A DNA stretch of 26,505 nucleotides, from the NCBI GenBank assembly GCA_900618425.1, contig UZAN01042617.1, positions 2,715 through 29,219 of the forward strand. Direction: 5' to 3'. Shown here one piece after another: positions 16,990-26,505 of the stretch (the stretch's first letter is position 1; the number at the start of each line of letters is the position of its first letter). Under the pieces are notes generated by a model. It did no database searches, had not been told where the DNA came from, and saw only the letters and a list, made by a program, of their open reading frames with translations. This DNA comes from Echinostoma caproni. Lineage: Eukaryota; Platyhelminthes; Trematoda; Plagiorchiida; Echinostomatidae. Both the position numbers and the translations under genes were made by a program.

Positions 16990-19340
16990 CGCTTGGAATG
17001 TCTTGACTCCCATAGAGTTCAGGAGCCAGTGCATCAAGATGCACACATTGGACAATTACAGTGTGGAAGTTGTTTGCATATCCGAATTAGGACTGCTCAA
17101 TTTCGGATCGAAACGAATCCAACTACCCGAAACGGATTATCGTTATTATTAATATTGCTTGTTTCAGTTCAGACTGTATCAAAGAAATTGCGGCACATTA
17201 GTGTTTGCAACGAAGATCTCGTCCCATGGTTCGTGGTCTACTGGCTCTACCATTCCGTTTCATGGTGGTGTAGCTTTCGAGTTGGGGAAGTGCGCAGAGG
17301 GCTCTGAATCCAGTACTCTCAGAATCGGCAACGCAAGCTTCAGAGGAATACGCAAAAGCACGCCGATGATCTCCATCTATTTCCATCGATTCTTAAGGCA
17401 AAAAATTCTGTCAAAGATGAGTTTTACAACCGACTGAAAGATACGGTTGATAGAATCGCAAATTGTGACATCCTAATCATCGTCGGCGATCAACATGCAC
17501 GTGCCACACCACTGGACACCCAGACAAAAGGAAATTCGGCTTTCATGGTATATGTGCCATCGGGGAACGTCTGATGACATACGCAGTATTCAGTCAGATG
17601 GTTGTCCCTACCCCACAGTTCGTACATTGAAGGAAACACCTTTTGACAGAAGATTCTAACAACGGTAGAAAAGCACATTATATCAACCATATCCTAACGC
17701 GATCCCGCCTGGTGTTATCCGTTGGTGACTTCCGAGCATGAACGAGTGAAAATGGAAAAACCTCGCAAATCCCTACTCCAATAAGAATTGCTCGTCTCCA
17801 TCAGGCCCAGATTTCCTCGACCTACAAAGAGAAGTCACTCTTTAATTGGAACGATCAAAAACGTTCCTGAAAAGTAATAGCGGACAACAAGGAAGCTACC
17901 AATCTTCTAAAACTGTTCCATCTTATCCTCATTGCCGCAGACTAGAGAAAATCCTCTCAGTTGCGTCTATGCATCGCAGGAGGCTCACGCGTCCATAGAA
18001 AAGAGTAAAATTACGAAAGGTTGATCGAAAATTTTGACCAATTGCTCACTAATGTAGTCAGATAAAGTTGCTGTCTGCGCGTGCGCACCATTACGCTCAG
18101 CCGTGATACTTTGGAACACCCAGTCTCCGATAAAATTTTCAAACCCAGTTGGTTGGCACTAATTGACCCACTGAAATCACTATCTCGCATAATATCAGAA
18201 ACTGAGTTATTTCCAAAGGTTTGGCTTATTTCTACTGTGATTCCTTTCGTTAAAGTAGGATAGACCAGCCGGCAGAAATTACAGGATGATCAACTTGTTC
18301 GATGGTGCAGCGAAACTCTGCACGGATTCCACTGAGTTGCTTCGTATGGTCAGAGATTCCCACACCGGGCCAAATTGGGATGGCTTCCTTGACCGAATAG
18401 GTTATGTGCATCAAATTTTCATAGGATTCAGGAACTCAGTCGAAAATTCTACAAGAGGACCACTACTTGCTTTATTGACTTTTGCTCCGCCTCCAATAGT
18501 GTGACCGGAAATTCTCTACGCTCTGTACTGCGAGACGACTCGAGAGAAGACCATCAATCATCTAATGTACTGCTCATCGACCTATGCATAAGTTCAAACT
18601 TATGGGGAGGAATGGATCGAAGTCCAACTGAACTGGGATGACCGTATTTACCAGTATTATTCAACTATTGCATCAACTGGGTAATGGGACGGGTCCCCAA
18701 AGACTATCGTGGGGTGAAACTTAATCCAGATCCACCTATCGCCAACCTTGAGTTTGCAATCCATATTGTAGTACCGGGTAATACCCTCGCGAACTTACAA
18801 TGGGTAGTTAATCAGGTAGAACTTTTCGCCAAAATAGCAGGTGTAGAGATAACCATAACTCCAAAACGAAGATTCTTCCAACCGCTGTCGGTACCCCAGT
18901 AAAACCCATCTTAGTCGATAGGAAAGCTATAGAAAACTAGCCCGTTTTCAAATACTTTGGAATCATCATATACTGAGCTGGCAGATGAAGGATGAGATTG
19001 ACATTGGTATCAACAGTGGCAGAATGGCTTTTCGACAGCTACAAAAATAGTTGTGGAACCAGCGCGAAATAAACCACAGCCTCCGTTCTCACACACGGTT
19101 GCGAAACATAGCCAGTTGGAACCGAGGACGTAGAAATGCCGAAAGCCACCACTTGAGTCTACGTTGTATAATAGAAGTCAGATACTAGGTCTGTATTTCC
19201 AGTGAATATGGAAGCCTAGGTTGTATAATTAAAGAAAATATGCACACTTTCCAGCTTCGAATGGATCTACACTGAACTGCCGAAAATTTGCCTTGCCTCA
19301 GCTCTCTGTCTGTCACCACGCTGACCAATGAAAGANAATG
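16990..19340 (+). mobile_element. Long but decayed RTE-like LINE with endonuclease and reverse transcriptase
   Basis: Blocks in the correct order over 2.3 kb. Endonuclease: VEVVCISELGLLNFGSKRIQ then LPETDYRYY (about 17065-17150), DEFYNRLKDTVDRIANCD then ILIIVGDQHARA (17416-17500; family VMGDLNAK), GERLMTYA and NHILTRSRL (to 17705). Reverse transcriptase: ISETELFPKVWLISTVIPF (about 18190-18255), YKRTTTCFIDFCSASNSV (motif A, with catalytic positions altered, 18450-18500), PVLFNYCINWVMG (18650-18690), ANLEFAIHIVVPGNTLANLQ (degenerate motif C, YADD lost, 18740-18800) and VEITITPKRRFF (motif D). C-terminal remains: RMAFRQLQK, NQREISHSL (18990-19085). Many stops. It follows the LINE tail at 16130-16570 head to tail within the same intron. 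It contains an N near 19336. Confidence 0.78.
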
Positions 19341-20210
19341 AAAGAATTGGATCTACACAATCGAAGGTGACACTGAGCGCTTAGGTCTGTCAGCTGTGTA
19401 CTGTACACGAAACTGAAATATTAGGTAAATAGAATTCTGCCCTGAACTGTAATCGAATCATCTTGCATCGGCGACTGGGATCAGAGATATCCCTGAGACG
19501 GCGGTGGTCAAATGGTCAAAGTTGTCGTATTTATTGCATTTCCCCGAAAAGCCTTTGTTTGGCTGCAACCCTCTACCTGGAATCTTACCGTTCATCTGTG
19601 TGCTCGGTAAATAGAAAAAAGGAGTTGATCGTGTAAAGGTAGAACTAAATTCGAATGAGCCTCCACTTGTTTGCGATTGCGTTTATCACACATCTGAAAA
19701 AAAACAGAGGATTCAGAAAGGCAACCATTGAATCCGCATGCATTTTTAGTATTATCCAAATAAGGAATGTCTACTCGTTAGCGGGTGCTGAATAAGGTAT
19801 TCGGCCATCAGGATCGTTTATGATCAGATGATGTGTTCCCCTTTTCACTTCCTTGTCACAGCAGTACTCCGAAGAGGATAGTTATTTGCAAATGGTCATC
19901 AACAGTCCGCTCGTCTTATGGCTGAAAGGTATTTTAGTCAAAGACTGCTAGGTTTTTAGAATCAGTTTAGGGGGCGTGTAATGTAACAGAGTGCAACTTC
20001 ATCCCCAAAATACTCTCTTTCATTGTCTAACATGAAGCCTCCATTTACATTATGTCGCTGGTTTTCTCTTTCTCAACTTATGATGGACAGTAACCAAAAC
20101 TAACATTCCAATTTCACGTTCTGGGCAACGAAAATCAAACCAATTGCCATAATGAGCAAACTTCTGGATACAAGAATTAGTCACGGGATACATAATCAGA
20201 TTGAACTCAC
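19341..20210. other. Polycystin-2 intron, right part
   Basis: No exon or element recognised. A run at 19500-19580 vaguely resembles tRNA-type promoter boxes but is too degenerate to call. Confidence 0.4.
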
Positions 20211-20338
20211 TTCTTCAACACGCGTCGAAATTCTTCAAACGGGATTATCTCTCTGTCAAACATGTTACATTCATGTAATATCTGTACCAGCGATTTCTTC
20301 GACTTCTTCCTCAATTTTTTCAACATTTCCTTAGCTCT
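20211..20338 (-). CDS. PKD2: Polycystin-2 exon: degenerate first EF-hand after S6
   Basis: The exon gives 42 codons plus two bases: RAKEMLKKLRKKSKKSLVQI, then LHECNMFDREIIPFEEFRRV and LK. It corresponds to the vertebrate segment '[39 protein letters not shown]', a helix-loop-helix that has lost calcium ligands; the loop here (ECNMFDREIIPF) also lacks them. The acceptor is GTTATAG|AGA in phase 0 (after VKK at 21675) and the donor is AA|GTGAGT, leaving two bases that join the A at 15638 as AAA (Lys), so the reading is VLKKYGFGEAE across the junction. Found by family order; too short and without a start codon to stand out. Confidence 0.88.
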
Positions 20339-21674
20339 CTATAACATGGAACGGGATGGATGGGAATTTGATTATTATTTCTCACAACAAACAACGATGT
20401 GATCTTCTTGTATACTCGATGAAGGGAAATATGGGTCAAGACTAATCGACGGAATACCAATTTGTAAGAACACTAAATAATGACTTGCTTTCAAGGCCAA
20501 AGAATCTCACACATGATCACTTCTATCAGTTCCCTCCAAACTAATCAAATAAATAAAGATATACTTGGCCGCTCCCATTCACATAACTATAGCTTTGATC
20601 ATTTACATTTTCAATCCGTCGATTGGTTTCATATATGATTAAGGTTGACAGTCTGTTTCATGATTCATCGCCGAAAGCTCCTGGCTCCCTGTGTGGCTAT
20701 ACTTTCAAGGCGCGTAGCACTTTCAAACTCTGAAAATGCGGTTGACGGATTCTNAGTTAATAATGCAGACAAATTTCGGCTCTAAGGCAACGATATCTCC
20801 TCAAGTGGACAAATTGGTCGTCACAGAAAACTAATTTGCCGTTTGTTAACATCGTTGGTATTGTGTGACATCTGCCCGTCTATGTGTGAATTGTCAGGCA
20901 CCCAGTATTGATAAATGGCCATTGTGAATGTAAGATAAACGATGCCTATCATTATGTGAACAGCACTTTGTACGCTGCATTGATCTTGTCTGGTAAGATA
21001 AGTGGAAAATCAATTCAAAGTTTAGACGAAGCATTTATGCCAATGGTTGTGTGTTTAATCAATTGCTCACTTATAATCACTAGGACATGTAATTATATAG
21101 AAATTATCAGTACTGGTGTCAAAGTTTTATCACTGGATTTGGTCATATATACCGCGTTTGAACTCCTGAATGGAGTCTCGGGGCAAACTGATAACTGACA
21201 ACACTGCGATGGTTTGTCTGATTTTCTTCAACAGTGAGTGACTCGTTTGTATTCCCTTGACAAACTAATCACCTCATTTTCTATCCTGGCTGTGATAGCA
21301 CAACCTGTTTTTTAACTGTCATTTACTTCTTTATTAAATATCAAAAGACAACAATAACTGTCGGGCGACGGATGTGTAAGAATGTTGGTTAAGCAAACTG
21401 AAAGTGTAACATTATTGAGGTTTGTAAGGTCGTTATAAACTAACTGATGAAACTCTTAACAGTGAATCATTTAGGATTTTCACTGCAAATCTTTGTTAAT
21501 GCACCGGGGCTCAGTAGTTATATTTGTCAGAATTAAATTGAAAAAATTTTGGGCTTTGTTTGGGCGATGAGAAAACTGACTCCTAACATGCTTGTATCAC
21601 TTCCCCTTTGAACTAGGTCAGCTTCGTCAGTCAATCGTTTGATTAATATAACACGCAGTCAATGGGGATCATAC
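20339..21674. other. Polycystin-2 intron
   Basis: AT-rich, with one N near 20754. No mobile element or coding homology recognised. Confidence 0.5.
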
Positions 21675-21894
21675 CTTCTTCACCATAGATCCCAATTTGA
21701 GTTGCGTTCGTTGTTTCACCAGGTCCTCTTTCACGGCCGAATAGGCGTCGTTGATGATAGCCAGAAACATGTTGAGCAGAACGAACACGGCGAAAAAGAT
21801 GTACAGCACAAAAAATGTCGGACCCAAGAAGAATTGGGCTTTGCGTAGTGCGGGGAAGTTGATATCACCGACCATGATACGGAACAGCGAATAG
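21675..21894 (-). CDS. PKD2: Polycystin-2 exon: selectivity filter and S6
   Basis: One base completes a Cys codon (TG from 22898 plus C), then 73 residues follow. YSLFRIMVGDINF is the pore loop, with the filter MVGD where vertebrate polycystin-2 has ILGD; RKAQFFLGPTFF leads into S6, VLYIFFAVFVLLNMFLAIIN, then DAYSAVKEDLVKQRTQLKLG, the S6 extension towards the cytosolic helices. LLNMFLAIIND.YS.VK is the most conserved signature of the polycystin-2 family. The acceptor TGTTTACAG|C and donor AAG|GTATGA end in phase 0. The protein is a non-selective cation channel of cilia and endoplasmic reticulum in animals. Confidence 0.96.
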
Positions 21895-22897
21895 CTGTAA
21901 ACAGAAACCGGGGGTGAGTGACGGAAGGCCATCAATAAAGCGGTAAAACATGAAGTGCGCCATTTTTGTTGTTCTGTTTATCGGGAGCATTCTTTGCAGT
22001 TGACCTAAACGACTGACAAAACTACCATGGTTTTTAAAATTTCACATAGGCTAATCTCCTTCAGGCGTTTTCCATCGATCCGTTTTTAAACGCTTGGTTG
22101 ATATGTCAATAAGTAAAAGCATCAAGCGAAACTTCACGAAAAACTATATACTGTCTTGCAACAACGAGAAAACATGTTTTCTCAATCAAAATCTTGTAAC
22201 ACAATTGGTAAAATCAACGGCCAATACACAAATGACAAATGTTAATATCCATTCGAATCATTTACTCAGTCCTAGCTTCGACCAGAATCTGGTGTTTGTG
22301 TATTCATGACCGATGGTCCGATACTACGATGTTTGGAGGATGAAGATAGGTAGATTGCCAATACGATGTCCACACCCAACTGACAGACGCTCCTCACACA
22401 TATCTGCTGCTATATGGATGAGCGGCATTACCTTCCCTAGCTAGGTTCTTGCAACGAAATGGTACTTCTGAAGAATATGATCCTAATTGGAGAGGGAGCA
22501 CATATTACTACTACTACTACTACTACTACTACTACATCCCTACATATTACTAAAACATGTATTGTTGCTACATTGGCTTCTATTTTCAAGTTTATCACGG
22601 GAAAAGCTTGGTTAAGAATAATACAGTAGTTCTTTTCCTTCCTTAATTAGTTTCAAGAACAATATACAAGAGGATCCACTGCCTAATCTGTCAATAGCAA
22701 GTTCTTTGGCACTCCTTTGGACACTGTCCATCGAAATAATCAGCTTCTTAACGACTTCCAGTGTGCTAACACAAACATACGCTGAATAATCTCAAACTAA
22801 CATTTATATAGTTATGGATACAATGATTCGCATTCAGACGGACCAAATTATGTAATTAATGGATTGGTCTCGGAACATTCAAGTGCAGATAACTCAC
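21895..22897. other. Polycystin-2 intron
   Basis: Apart from the (CTA)n array I see no element. The sequence before the array (AATTGGAGAGGGAGCACAT) could be the end of a LINE with the array as its tail, but nothing upstream confirms this. Confidence 0.45.
22506..22535. repeat. (CTA)n microsatellite
   Basis: About ten perfect copies of the trinucleotide. It lies within an intron of polycystin-2. Confidence 0.95.
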
Positions 22898-23079
22898 CAG
22901 GCCTGGGTGAAAGATTGAAACCCATCGGTTGAGGAGCCGAAAGCCAAATAACTGAACTGGGCGAAAGCGAAATAAACGATGCAGAACATGATCATGAATC
23001 CGACCAAGTCGTAGAACGCTATCGCCAAGGTCCTTGTCAATTGACCCAATGAACGATCAAAGTTGACATATTTGAACAC
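22898..23079 (-). CDS. PKD2: Polycystin-2 exon: S4-S5 linker, S5 and pore helix
   Basis: The exon gives 60 codons plus two bases. VFKYVNFDRSLGQLTRTLAI is the end of S4 and the linker (vertebrate [20 protein letters not shown]), AFYDLVGFMIMFCIVYFAFA and QFSYLAFG form S5 with the conserved DL.GF.IMF, and STDGFQSFTQA is the start of the pore helix (vertebrate DDFSTFQ). The acceptor GTTTCAG|GTG is phase 0; the donor is TG|GTGAGT, phase 2, and the completed codon is Cys, matching the Cys after this point in vertebrates (FQECIF). The reading frame is intact. Confidence 0.96.
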
Positions 23080-24522
23080 CTGAAACGCATGATATGTTGG
23101 ACAAGTATAAACCGAGGTCAGTTGTTCACATCACAGGTAGGTAGGCAAGCAGTGATACACGAAGTAGGGCTACGACGTTCCGATCAAAAAGCCGCATATC
23201 TATTGGAGCATACCACCGGTAGGACTCATTGGGAGAACAAACTGAGACCGAAATTTCCGGTAGCCAATGTGTCACACTCAAAAAGAAATTAATACGCTCA
23301 GTTCACTTGGTTCTAATAAATCATTGGTCTTTGTGTGTTCATGACCAATCAAATGACGTGGACTGTCTTCGTTAACTATCAACCAATTATTCACTTGCAT
23401 GCGGGAGTGTGCACGCGCATGCACATCGTGCACATCAGTCACATTACCTTGATGTAGCTGTTTTTCTCCTGTTGGTCAGGTCGGTTCACAGGACGTGGCG
23501 ACGGTGTGCCACTTACTCCAGCTTCTAGCATTTACGGGCTCCATGGATCCATCTGTTCTGCTACTACCGGTCCCTAAACTCCCACTTCAGGTTTGCCTAA
23601 CAAAACACCCTCGGTGGTCTAAAGCGATTGATTCCTTGCTGTACGAACTAAGTAGATGGAGCGCTACAAATAAGTTCGTTTGCCAAATTCTGTGTTTCTT
23701 ATCGGTTAATGGGAAATTTTCTCTCAACTTCCTTTCATGATGAATGAAAACGTGTCCTATAAGTCTGGGGTGATATGAAACAGATCAGATGGTGTATGGA
23801 ACAAATAACGGTAGTAAAACTAGCATTGAGTGGAATGTTGTCAACCAATGGTGGTTCATCTCTTGTCCCAACCGGGTCGTGATTTGAAGAGAACGCTGGT
23901 TGTCATTAACCGGATCTAATCAACCGTCTTGTCTGATACACTACTGATCTCCGAATATAGTCTTTCACTCCAGCCTGATGATTTGGACCGCCAGTCCCTC
24001 GGAATTCATCCGCGCACGGAATCCCCAATGTTCATTCGGTCAACCGCACACATTCTATAAGCAGCGAAACAAATTTTGCTCTCATTAGAGCTACTCAGAG
24101 AGAATTATCTGAAATTCCGTCCGGGTCTCATATGTCCGTCAGTTTTCTTCATGTTTCCTCGTGGTCATCATATCGCTTCGCGGGAAATTAACTTTTGGTG
24201 CTTTCAAAAACAAACTGGACATGGGCATCCAAAGTATCCCAATTCCTTCGAGAGTGAGACAAAGGTCTCAAGGATGCGCCAGGAAGTTCTCTAATCGAGT
24301 ATATATTTATTCCTTTTAGAGTTAAGAGTGCTGGACTGAAATCAGAACCCTCGGGATTGCCATCGTGTTAATGCGACCTGAATAGGTAACTCCTCCAGGA
24401 GGGCTATGCAGCCGTTTAAAGGTTGTTGAAACAATCCCGTTGCACAGAGTTCAGCCATCAATGAACTCAAGTGAACAGGTTAACACCAGTCTGCAGGGGA
24501 TCTACGAATTCCATCAACTCAC
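23080..24522. other. Polycystin-2 intron
   Basis: The 1.4 kb has no recognised element. It contains an alternating purine-pyrimidine patch at about 23405-23437 (GTGTGCACGCGCATGCACAT and on). Plus-strand open frames at 23089-23292 and 23495-23740 have no known relatives. Confidence 0.45.
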
Positions 24523-24759
24523 CTTCAGAACGGCAAGAAACACACACATGGACACCGCGCGTACATAATGTCCGTACCAATAGCTCAGCATATCAAAACG
24601 TGGATGCGAATTCAAATCCGATATCAGACTGTCAATCACGTTGTTCGCCGTCACGAGACAATAGATGGTCAGAGCGATACAAAATATGCAACAAATGATC
24701 ACAATAATATCCAAAACATTCCAGAATTTCAGAAAGTATCTCCATTTGTTTTTTTGAAT
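24523..24759 (-). CDS. PKD2: Polycystin-2 exon: S3 and S4
   Basis: The exon gives 79 residues, phase 0 at both ends. IQKNKWRYFLKFWNVLDIIV, then IICCIFCIALTIYCLV is S3 (vertebrate [20 protein letters not shown]). The S3-S4 loop has LISDLNSHPRFDMLSYWYGH, with the conserved F..L.YW motif, and RAVSMCVFLAVLK begins S4 (vertebrate NNIAAVTVFFVWIKLFKF). The acceptor has a long polypyrimidine tract (TTCTCTTCTCCTCTCTGTAC) and CAG; the donor is AAG|GTGAGT. The exons for S1, the extracellular polycystin domain and S2 must lie beyond the right edge, since I find none between 24760 and 26505. Confidence 0.95.
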
Positions 24760-25859
24760 CTGACGGTACAGAGAGGAGAAGAGAAAAGTGGGAAAGTGAA
24801 ACGAAGTTTTCACTGTCTTTCCATAGACGGAACAAAAAAGGAATTCGGATCTAATTGAAACGAAAAAGTTACCATTAAAAACGTTTTTAACAATATTCAA
24901 GTACATATCAAAATATCGCCTGATCTTTTTCAGTTAGTGCAAAATTACTTGGCACTTTTATTTTTCTAATCCACTTCAGTACTAAATCCTCGGACAAATT
25001 TGTATCATCTGTCCGCAATGTTCCGCATTCAATAATTTTTGATTATGTACCCCAATGGGAACATTTTGTAAAACCTGCAGCTGTCCACCACTAGTTCATT
25101 CATGGCCATCTGATTTCTTTTACGATGGACTGCAACAAACCAAGGCAGAACCCAAATTTCCTAAACCATATCAAGAACTATGTTGTACTGACGAACGTTG
25201 GATTTTCCCCTTTTCTATTTTCCATTTGAAACATTGATCTTTCCATGAACTCACTGTATGCGGTCTTTAAGGACATCAACGAAGTTGCACTGTTTACTGA
25301 CTATTTCTGATCCCTCTGACTTTATAGAATTGGACGAAATTTTACCGGAAATAAGACGTTCCTCACCATGTGTGATTTAAATTTGAACCTGCCTAAATGC
25401 CTTTATTGCTCAATGAATGTGTCAATTCTCTCTCATTCAGTTCCGAATACCGATCCAGAGTTAGATCGCAGACGTTCCTTTTATGGATGTGAATCTCTCA
25501 CCTTTAGTTGGATAACTTCAACGGTTTTCGATTGCAACACCCAAACTCAAACCGTTTCAGACTACGCAGTCGGTCACACACACACAAGGCACAATGTTTT
25601 CTTTACAAAATTATTGCATTGATCTCTCGCAAATTAGTCTGGCATCTGGAGCAGGACTTAGATCTCCATACTGCGGATCATCAACTGTACGTTGTTTCTA
25701 TCGCACTCCATCAAGGCTCTGCTTGATGAATTTGGCAGCCGATGTATCGAATCTTATTCAGTATCAGCCCACAATATATTCCAAGACCTTCCGGGCGTAC
25801 ATTACCCGATAACCGATCGTATTGTCACCCTCACTCGTCAGTCTCACCGCTAGATAAAG
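24760..25859. other. Polycystin-2 intron before the LINE ORF1
   Basis: No exon of the channel is found. The part from about 25370 to 25860 may be the 5' UTR of the LINE whose ORF1 starts at 25867, but this cannot be shown from one copy. Confidence 0.4.
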
Positions 25860-25866
25860 TGCAAAA

Positions 25867-26505
25867 ATGAGACGTCGCCTAGTGTCAACAAGTGCCACAA
25901 CAAGTGTTTCGACGGCATCGGAAGTATGCGGCCTACGGAGTTGTAAGAAAGAAGTTCAAACGGGGATATTCTACACACACTGCCTAAAACACTTTCACCT
26001 TTCATGTGCCAAACTCTTGGTGAAACAGGCAAAACAGTTAGCCACTCAGGCAAAACGTATATGGTTCTGTACAGAATGTGCGGAAATCCCGATTGTGGAA
26101 TGCATCACGTGTATCACACCCAAGCACGAGAAGCTATTGTCAGGAGCCGAAGAAAGAGTGAATTCAAAAATCGTCACTTGAGGCAAAAATAGCAGACTTA
26201 AGTTCACGGATCACACCAGTTAGCCCGATCCGGAAACCCAGCAAACGACCAAAATGGCCGACACACATCCCACGGCAGGGGAAGCACACGGCTGAACTGA
26301 GCGCGACGACAAAAGCAACATTAGAAGAACCTGCTACCTCGGAACCCACACACACCCAGTGGCCTCCCTTATCTGATTCTTGAAAGATAACAGCTCTACC
26401 TGCCAGCTCTCCACTGCCAAAAAACTCTCTAACCTACATAACGCCGGCCACTGTTGTGAAAGTTGCCCCTTGGTATGCCGATATCATTTCCACTCCACTT
26501 AGAAA
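25867..26505 (+). mobile_element. LINE ORF1 with PHD-type zinc finger (CR1-like), runs off the window
   Basis: A plus-strand reading starts at ATG 25867. After a Ser/Thr-rich leader come a Cys-rich segment CGLRSCKKEVQTG, THCLKHFHLSC and WFCTECAE, which follow the order C..C..C..H..C..W.C..C of a PHD finger with one ligand apparently lost and odd spacing. The frame closes at 26181, but a shift near 26160 gives KSSLEAKIADLSSRITPVSP, a short coiled-coil-like stretch, then a Pro/Thr/Lys-rich linker to the end of the window with one stop near 26383. PHD-finger ORF1 proteins are known in CR1-type LINEs, where they are thought to help bind nucleic acid or chromatin. A host PHD gene is possible but unlikely given the frameshift and place inside an intron. 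Confidence 0.6.

Noticed and set aside
24568..24858. Plus-strand frame of 96 codons
   Set aside because: It is antisense to the S3-S4 exon of polycystin-2.

Overview
This is a stretch of a flatworm genome, most probably a digenean trematode (fluke). The reasons are: two animal genes broken into short exons by 1-5 kb introns with GT..AG borders; a dense layer of decayed RTE-like and CR1-like LINEs, two kinds of Penelope-like element (PLE) and a tRNA-derived SINE; and single N bases typical of a draft assembly. There are no prokaryotic features. The species call is inference.

Two host genes converge. On the plus strand are the last two exons of a cyclin-dependent kinase of the CDK1/CDK2 type (2773-3090 and 8125-8511), joined in phase across a 5.0 kb intron; the earlier exons lie left of the window. 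On the minus strand is the 3' half of a polycystin-2 (TRPP2/PKD2) channel gene. Seven exons run from 24759 down to 10551 and encode S3, S4, S5, the pore, S6, a degenerate first EF-hand, a canonical EF-hand, an acidic linker and the C-terminal coiled coil. Every junction has GT/AG borders and compatible phases. Four of the exons (20211-20338, 15524-15638, 14329-14412, 10551-10718) are too short to stand out as open frames and were found by reading the sequence against the family order. The upstream exons lie to the right of the window. A possible terminal exon is at 9244-9279, so the two genes may have facing or overlapping 3' ends.

Almost everything else is mobile DNA inside introns. Region 1-2480 (CDK intron) holds the C-terminal end of one LINE, a second LINE interrupted by a SINE, and an inverted third LINE. 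Region 3440-7230 (next CDK intron) holds a LINE endonuclease fragment (+), a LINE reverse transcriptase with a (TAA)n tail (-), a PLE with an almost intact GIY-YIG domain (+) and, just behind it, a hammerhead ribozyme fold on the minus strand. Region 9780-10345 is a second, different PLE (-). Region 11330-12790 is a CR1-like reverse transcriptase, and 13535-13802 is the best SINE copy. Region 16130-19340 holds two further LINE pieces, and 25860-26505 is a PHD-finger ORF1 of a LINE running off the window.

The most notable items are the hammerhead ribozyme at 7063-7105, the reconstructed polycystin-2 gene, the unusual C-terminal extension of the kinase, and a 101-base inverted repeat of near-perfect identity (74-174 and 1787-1887) inside otherwise diverged LINE copies.
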